DNA of 64,000 bases from Micavibrio sp. UBA5572 (GTDB lineage Bacteria; Pseudomonadota; Alphaproteobacteria; Micavibrionales; Micavibrionaceae). The translations under genes were made by a program, and so were the position numbers. The notes beneath the pieces are model-generated. The model did not search any database. It was not told where the DNA came from and saw only the letters and a list, made by a program, of their open reading frames with translations. This document shows positions 60,279 to 64,000 of the stretch, in pieces; within the stretch, counting starts at the first letter, position 1; the number at the start of each line of letters is the position of its first letter. The stretch lies in NCBI GenBank assembly GCA_002425415.1, contig DIMG01000033.1:84937-148936 (forward strand). Direction: 5' to 3'.

Positions 60279-62423
60279 ATGTTTAATATATTCCGCAAAG
60301 AAATTGATTTTGCTGGTAAAAAAATCATTCTGGAAACAGGAAAAGTTGCCCGTCAAGCTGACGGTGCCGTTATCGCCACAATGGGAGACACATCGGTTTT
60401 GTGTACCGTTGTTGCGTCAAAATCCATCAAAGAAGGGCAGGATTTCTTCCCTTTGTCCGTTCACTATCAAGAAAAATTTTACGCTGCAGGGCGTATTCCT
60501 GGTGGTTTTTTTAAACGTGAAGCCAGACCATCTGAAAACGAAACACTGACCTCCCGCCTGATCGACCGTCCGGTGCGCCCGCTCTTCCCTGCTGAATTTT
60601 TGAACGAAGTCCAAATTATCTGCACCTGTATGTCTCACGATGGCGAGCATTCGCCAGACATCGTGGCCTTGATCGGTGTATCAGCAGCCCTGACCCTTTC
60701 CGGTATTCCATTCATGGGTCCAATCGGCGGATGCCGTGTCGGATACAAAAACGGTCAATACCTTTTGAACCCAAGCATTTCTGAAATGGAAGGGTCTCAA
60801 TTGGATCTGATCGTTGCAGGCACAATGGAAGGCGTTTTGATGGTTGAATCAGAAGCCAAAGAATTACCGGAAGACGTGATGCTCGGTGCTGTTATGGCAG
60901 GCTGGAACGCATTCCAACCGGTTATCAAAGGCATTATTTCCTTGGCTGAACAAGCAGCTAAAGAACCATGGGAGGTCAAACAAAAAGACCCTGAAATGGT
61001 GGCTTTGGCTAAAAAAATCAGTGAGAAATACGCGACCCAGTTTGCCGAAGCTTATAAAGAGCAAGTCAAGCAAGTTCGCTACGAAAAAGTCGGCGCAGTC
61101 AAAGACGCAGCCATTGCGGAATTTACCACTGACGAAATCGGCAAAGACAAAGTCTCTGCAATTTGCCATGACATCGAATCCAATGTAGTGCGTGGACAAG
61201 TTCTTGAAACCGGATCACGGATTGACGGACGGACAACCGCCGACATTCGCCCGATTGTTTGCGAAGCAGGTATTCTTCCCCGCGTTCACGGCTCTGCTCT
61301 GTTCACTCGTGGTGAAACACAAGCCGTTGTCGTGACAACTCTCGGAACAGGTCAGGACGAACAAATCATCGATGCCATTACCGGTGAATACCGCGAAACA
61401 TTCATGTTGCACTATAACTTTCCACCATACTCGGTTGGTGAATGTGGTCGCATGGGTGCAACAGGCCGTCGTGAAATTGGTCACGGAAAATTGGCATGGC
61501 GTGCCATCCGCCCGATGCTGCCAACCGCTGAAGATTTCCCATACACCTTGCGCGTTGTTTCTGAAATCACTGAATCAAATGGCTCGTCTTCCATGGCGAC
61601 TGTTTGCGGCACCTCTCTTTCCATGATGGATGCGGGAGTTCCATTGACCAAACCTGTTGCCGGTATCGCAATGGGCTTGATTAAAGAAAACGACAAATTT
61701 GCTGTTCTATCTGACATCTTGGGTGATGAAGATCACTTGGGTGACATGGACTTTAAAGTGGCAGGGACAAATGACGGGATTACCGCCCTTCAGATGGACA
61801 TCAAAATTACGTCAATCACCGAAGAAATCATGAAGATCGCTTTGAAACAAGCTCAAGAGGGACGCATTCACATCCTTGGTGAAATGGCGAAAGCCCTGAG
61901 CCAGTCACGCGGAGAAATCAGCCAACACGCTCCACAAATGGCAGTGCTGAACATCCCGACCGACAAAATCCGTGAAGTTATCGGAACAGGCGGAAAAGTC
62001 ATTCGTGATATCATCGAAAGAACTGGTACAAAAATCGACATTGACGATGACGGCACGATCAAAATTGCAGCTGTTGACGGCAATGCCATCGACATGGCGA
62101 TTGAAATCATCAAAGGCATCACCGATGAACCTGAAATCAACAAAATCTATATCGGGAAAGTCGTGAAGATTGTTGACTTTGGAGCCTTCGTGAACTTCAT
62201 GGGAACCCGTGACGGTTTGGTTCACATCTCTGAACTTGCCGATTATCGTGTGGCCAAAACAACTGACATCGTCGCCGAAGGTCAGGAAGTTAAAGTTATG
62301 GTGACCGGATTTGACGAACGCGGAAAAATCAAATTGTCGATGAAACGCGTCGATCAAGAATCTGGCGAAGCCATCATTGCCAAACCAAAAGAAGACCTCA
62401 ACGAAGAACAAGCTGCAGGCTAA
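60279..62423 (+). CDS. pnp: Polyribonucleotide nucleotidyltransferase (PNPase)
   Basis: Phosphorolytic 3'-5' exoribonuclease that degrades mRNA, often with RNase E or other decay enzymes. The 714-residue protein has two RNase PH-like domains (residues about 5-235 and 310-545; 'GRIPGGFFKREARPSENETL' and 'SDILGDEDHLGDMDFKVAGT' are active-site regions), a KH domain ('VIGTGGKVIRDIIERTGTKI', about 560-585) and an S1 domain ('GKVVKIVDFGAFVNFMGTRD', about 620-690). ATG 60279 has AAAGG 8-9 bases upstream. The frame upstream is open to 60081 but non-coding in kind. A terminator follows. Confidence 0.97.
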   Translation: MFNIFRKEIDFAGKKIILETGKVARQADGAVIATMGDTSVLCTVVASKSIKEGQDFFPLSVHYQEKFYAAGRIPGGFFKREARPSENETLTSRLIDRPVRPLFPAEFLNEVQIICTCMSHDGEHSPDIVALIGVSAALTLSGIPFMGPIGGCRVGYKNGQYLLNPSISEMEGSQLDLIVAGTMEGVLMVESEAKELPEDVMLGAVMAGWNAFQPVIKGIISLAEQAAKEPWEVKQKDPEMVALAKKISEKYATQFAEAYKEQVKQVRYEKVGAVKDAAIAEFTTDEIGKDKVSAICHDIESNVVRGQVLETGSRIDGRTTADIRPIVCEAGILPRVHGSALFTRGETQAVVVTTLGTGQDEQIIDAITGEYRETFMLHYNFPPYSVGECGRMGATGRREIGHGKLAWRAIRPMLPTAEDFPYTLRVVSEITESNGSSSMATVCGTSLSMMDAGVPLTKPVAGIAMGLIKENDKFAVLSDILGDEDHLGDMDFKVAGTNDGITALQMDIKITSITEEIMKIALKQAQEGRIHILGEMAKALSQSRGEISQHAPQMAVLNIPTDKIREVIGTGGKVIRDIIERTGTKIDIDDDGTIKIAAVDGNAIDMAIEIIKGITDEPEINKIYIGKVVKIVDFGAFVNFMGTRDGLVHISELADYRVAKTTDIVAEGQEVKVMVTGFDERGKIKLSMKRVDQESGEAIIAKPKEDLNEEQAAG

Positions 62424-62440
62424 TATATCTTTGAACATTA

Positions 62441-62475
62441 ATTATCCCCCGCCATAAGACGGGGGATAATTTCTT
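62441..62475 (+). terminator. Rho-independent terminator of pnp
   Basis: A perfect 11-bp stem (ATTATCCCCCG / CGGGGGATAAT) with an 8-base loop followed by TTCTTT, 18 bases after the pnp stop. The A-rich side makes it symmetrical, but no gene converges here. Confidence 0.88.
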
Positions 62476-62498
62476 TAATAATAGTACGGAAAAACAAA

Positions 62499-63245
62499 AT
62501 GCCCCTTAACCTCCCATCAGTCATCGGTCATCGCGGCGCGGCAGCTTACGCACCTGAAAACACCATTGAATCCATCCACACCGCAGCCGATATGGGGTGC
62601 AAATGGGTTGAACTGGACGTAAAACTCACCAAAGATTCAGTTCCTGTCATTTTCCATGACGATGATCTGGATCGCACCACGAATGGCCACGGGCCAATTG
62701 CCGAAATGAAATATGATGATTTATGCGACCTCGAAGCCGGAAGCTGGTTTTCCGAGGGCTTTGCCGGAGCAAAAGTTCCGACACTGGAAGAAGCCATCGA
62801 AATTATTTTGCAACGAGATTTAGGAATCAATCTGGAAATAAAGCCCTGTGCCGGACGAGAAGTCGAAACTTCCGAAGCCATGCTCGATGTCTTGTCCCAA
62901 ATTTGGGATGACCGCGACCGCCTTCTCATAACCAGTTTTTCCCACGTTTCACTTGAAACATCAATGGATATGGCAGAAGATTGGTATCGTGGTCTTTTGC
63001 TGGAATCAGAACCAATGGAAAACTGGAAAGATCTCGCAGGTTATCTGAACGTCACCACCATTAATATTGATGGCCGCACAGCATCGCGTGAATTCATTGA
63101 GGAAATTATGGACACCGAACGTCAAATTCTGGCCTATACGATCAACGACCAACAACTGGCGCGCCAACTGCGCCGTTGGGGTGTGGATGCCATGTTCACC
63201 GATGCCCCCGATATCGTTAATGACCTTTTATTAAAGGCTCATTAA
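62499..63245 (+). CDS. Glycerophosphodiester phosphodiesterase
   Basis: Hydrolyses glycerophosphodiesters to glycerol-3-phosphate and an alcohol. The 248-residue cytoplasmic protein (no signal peptide) is a TIM barrel with 'IGHRGAAAYAPENTIESIHT' (catalytic His and Arg), 'ELDVKLTKDSVPVIFHDDDL' (catalytic Glu, Asp and second His) and 'NLEIKP', typical of the UgpQ branch. It ends in 'DAMFTDAPDIV'. The next gene starts directly after its stop, so the two form a unit. Confidence 0.93.
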   Translation: MPLNLPSVIGHRGAAAYAPENTIESIHTAADMGCKWVELDVKLTKDSVPVIFHDDDLDRTTNGHGPIAEMKYDDLCDLEAGSWFSEGFAGAKVPTLEEAIEIILQRDLGINLEIKPCAGREVETSEAMLDVLSQIWDDRDRLLITSFSHVSLETSMDMAEDWYRGLLLESEPMENWKDLAGYLNVTTINIDGRTASREFIEEIMDTERQILAYTINDQQLARQLRRWGVDAMFTDAPDIVNDLLLKAH

Positions 63246-63851
63246 ATGACAGTCGACTTTTCTTCCCAAGAAGTCATTGGGGCTCTCGCTTTTATAATTC
63301 GTAGCGTCGCAGGGCTCATTTACATTGTTTCTATATTACAAGGAAAAACAAAACCTCATTTATTTACGTGGCTTATTTTTACAATTTTAACGGCCATCGC
63401 CTTTCTGGCACAAATTTCGGATAATGCCGGCCCTGGCTCATGGATCATGGGGATCATCGCCTTCTCCTGCTTTGCAAATGCGATTCTTGCCCTTCGCTAT
63501 GGAGAAAAAAATATTACAAGAGGTGATAAAATTGCGCTGTCAGTTTCTTTGGGGGCAATCTTACCTTGGATTTTAACCGAAGATCCTCTCTATTCCGTAA
63601 TTCTTGTTTCTATTATTGATGCGATAGCAATGATCCCAACACTACGCAAATCATGGCATAAACCTTACGAAGAAAATCTGACGTCCCATTCAATGGCAAC
63701 ATTCAACGTCCTGTTATCTGTTTTTGCCTTATCCAACATCTCGGCAACCACAATTTTATACCCATTAGCCATTATTGTCGTAAACACGGCACTGATTATT
63801 CTGTGTCTCTGGCGCAGAAGAGCACTGGAAAAACAGACTGGTTTGCTCTAA
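63246..63851 (+). CDS. Uncharacterised multi-pass membrane protein
   Basis: The 201-residue protein has about seven membrane segments (residues about 10-32, 38-56, 65-84, 94-108, 115-130, 150-165, 168-190) joined by short loops, with 'QGKTKPHLFTWLIFTILTAI' and 'LRKSWHKPYEE' as its most distinctive polar parts. The 'KPHLFTW' element and helix pairs recall small membrane families such as PQ-loop proteins, but I cannot assign one. ATG 63246 directly follows the phosphodiesterase stop, which suggests translational coupling and perhaps a shared role in handling a lipid or its products. Confidence 0.7.
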   Translation: MTVDFSSQEVIGALAFIIRSVAGLIYIVSILQGKTKPHLFTWLIFTILTAIAFLAQISDNAGPGSWIMGIIAFSCFANAILALRYGEKNITRGDKIALSVSLGAILPWILTEDPLYSVILVSIIDAIAMIPTLRKSWHKPYEENLTSHSMATFNVLLSVFALSNISATTILYPLAIIVVNTALIILCLWRRRALEKQTGLL

Positions 63852-63892
63852 CTCAGTACAAGACGACTTTTACGATTTCTTAGGCATTTATA

Positions 63893-63910
63893 TAATAATA
63901 TATATTATTA
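63893..63910. repeat. Perfect 18-bp AT palindrome in an AT-rich spacer
   Basis: TAATAATATATATTATTA reads the same on both strands, within about 95 very AT-rich bases between two genes. TATAAT at 63921-63926, 22-27 bases before the next start, could be a -10 element, with no clear -35. The palindrome may be an operator or only a consequence of composition. Confidence 0.45.
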
Positions 63911-63947
63911 GATTATTTTATATAATAAACGAACGGGCGAAAAAAAC

Positions 63948-64000
63948 ATGACCGGACTAATACTCGTATTACTGGCCTTTGGACTCATCATTGTTGAAAC
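63948..64000 (+). CDS. Start of a membrane protein gene, cut by the window end
   Basis: ATG 63948 opens a frame that runs to the last base. The 17 visible residues (MTGLILVLLAFGLIIVE) look like a first membrane segment. The upstream region is AT-rich with a weak GGG at 10-13 bases before the start. Too little is visible to name it. Confidence 0.4.
   Translation, partial: MTGLILVLLAFGLIIVE

Noticed and set aside
1..64000. Mobile elements, prophage, CRISPR or toxin-antitoxin systems
   Set aside because: No transposase, integrase, terminal inverted repeats, spacer-repeat array or paired toxin-antitoxin genes were seen. The inserts in the nuo locus have no visible mobile borders.

Overview
The window is a dense, AT-leaning (roughly 40-45% G+C by eye) chromosomal segment of an alphaproteobacterium. 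The evidence is gene order: bamA-skp-lpxD-fabZ-lpxA-lpxI-lpxB, rnj next to a DUF1467 protein and proS-lolC-lolD-dnaE, nuoN-birA-coaX-rnj, XRE regulator-metK-trmB, and rimP-nusA-ylxR-infB-rbfA-truB-rpsO-pnp. LpxI instead of LpxH and a YlxR-L7Ae fusion agree with this. I cannot name the genus; a deep-branching, free-living lineage (Micavibrio-like or Rhodospirillales-like) is a guess. There are no insertion sequences, prophages or CRISPR arrays.

Layout. 1-2.3 kb (+): the end of a PpiD-like periplasmic chaperone, then gltA, preceded by a textbook CtrA box. 2.3-12.5 kb (-): outer-membrane and lipid A genes (lpxB, lpxI, lpxA, fabZ, lpxD, skp, bamA) and two tandem RseP-type site-2 proteases. 12.5-24 kb (-): dnaE, lolD, lolC, a 2H phosphoesterase, an archaeal/eukaryotic-type prolyl-tRNA synthetase, an exported unknown, DUF1467, RNase J, CoaX, BirA. 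24-47.5 kb (-): all 14 subunits of respiratory complex I (nuoN back to nuoA), unusually interrupted. 47.7-50.7 kb (-): tRNA-Asp with its promoter, a 57-residue small gene, trmB, metK, an XRE regulator. 51-58.2 kb (+): the rimP-to-rpsO translation operon behind a leader terminator. 58.2-60 kb (-): a zinc-type CDF exporter and gpmA. 60.3-64 kb (+): pnp with a structured leader, a glycerophosphodiesterase, an uncharacterised membrane protein and the start of another membrane protein.

The most remarkable part is the nuo locus. Its ancestral order is kept, but between the subunit genes lie, on the same strand and often only 3-27 bases away, four paralogous periplasmic substrate-binding-like proteins with no transporter partners, a CheZ-like phosphatase, a small exported cysteine protein, a HPPK-DHPS fusion, a Nudix hydrolase and a 91-residue unknown. 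A sodium:solute symporter is inserted on the opposite strand between nuoF and folKP/nuoE, with a perfect 14-base FNR/FixK-like palindrome in its promoter region. It must split the cluster into at least two transcription units. The four binding proteins share a short motif directly after the signal peptide and two cysteines. They are the best candidate here for an undescribed complex I-linked or respiration-linked sensing or assembly system.
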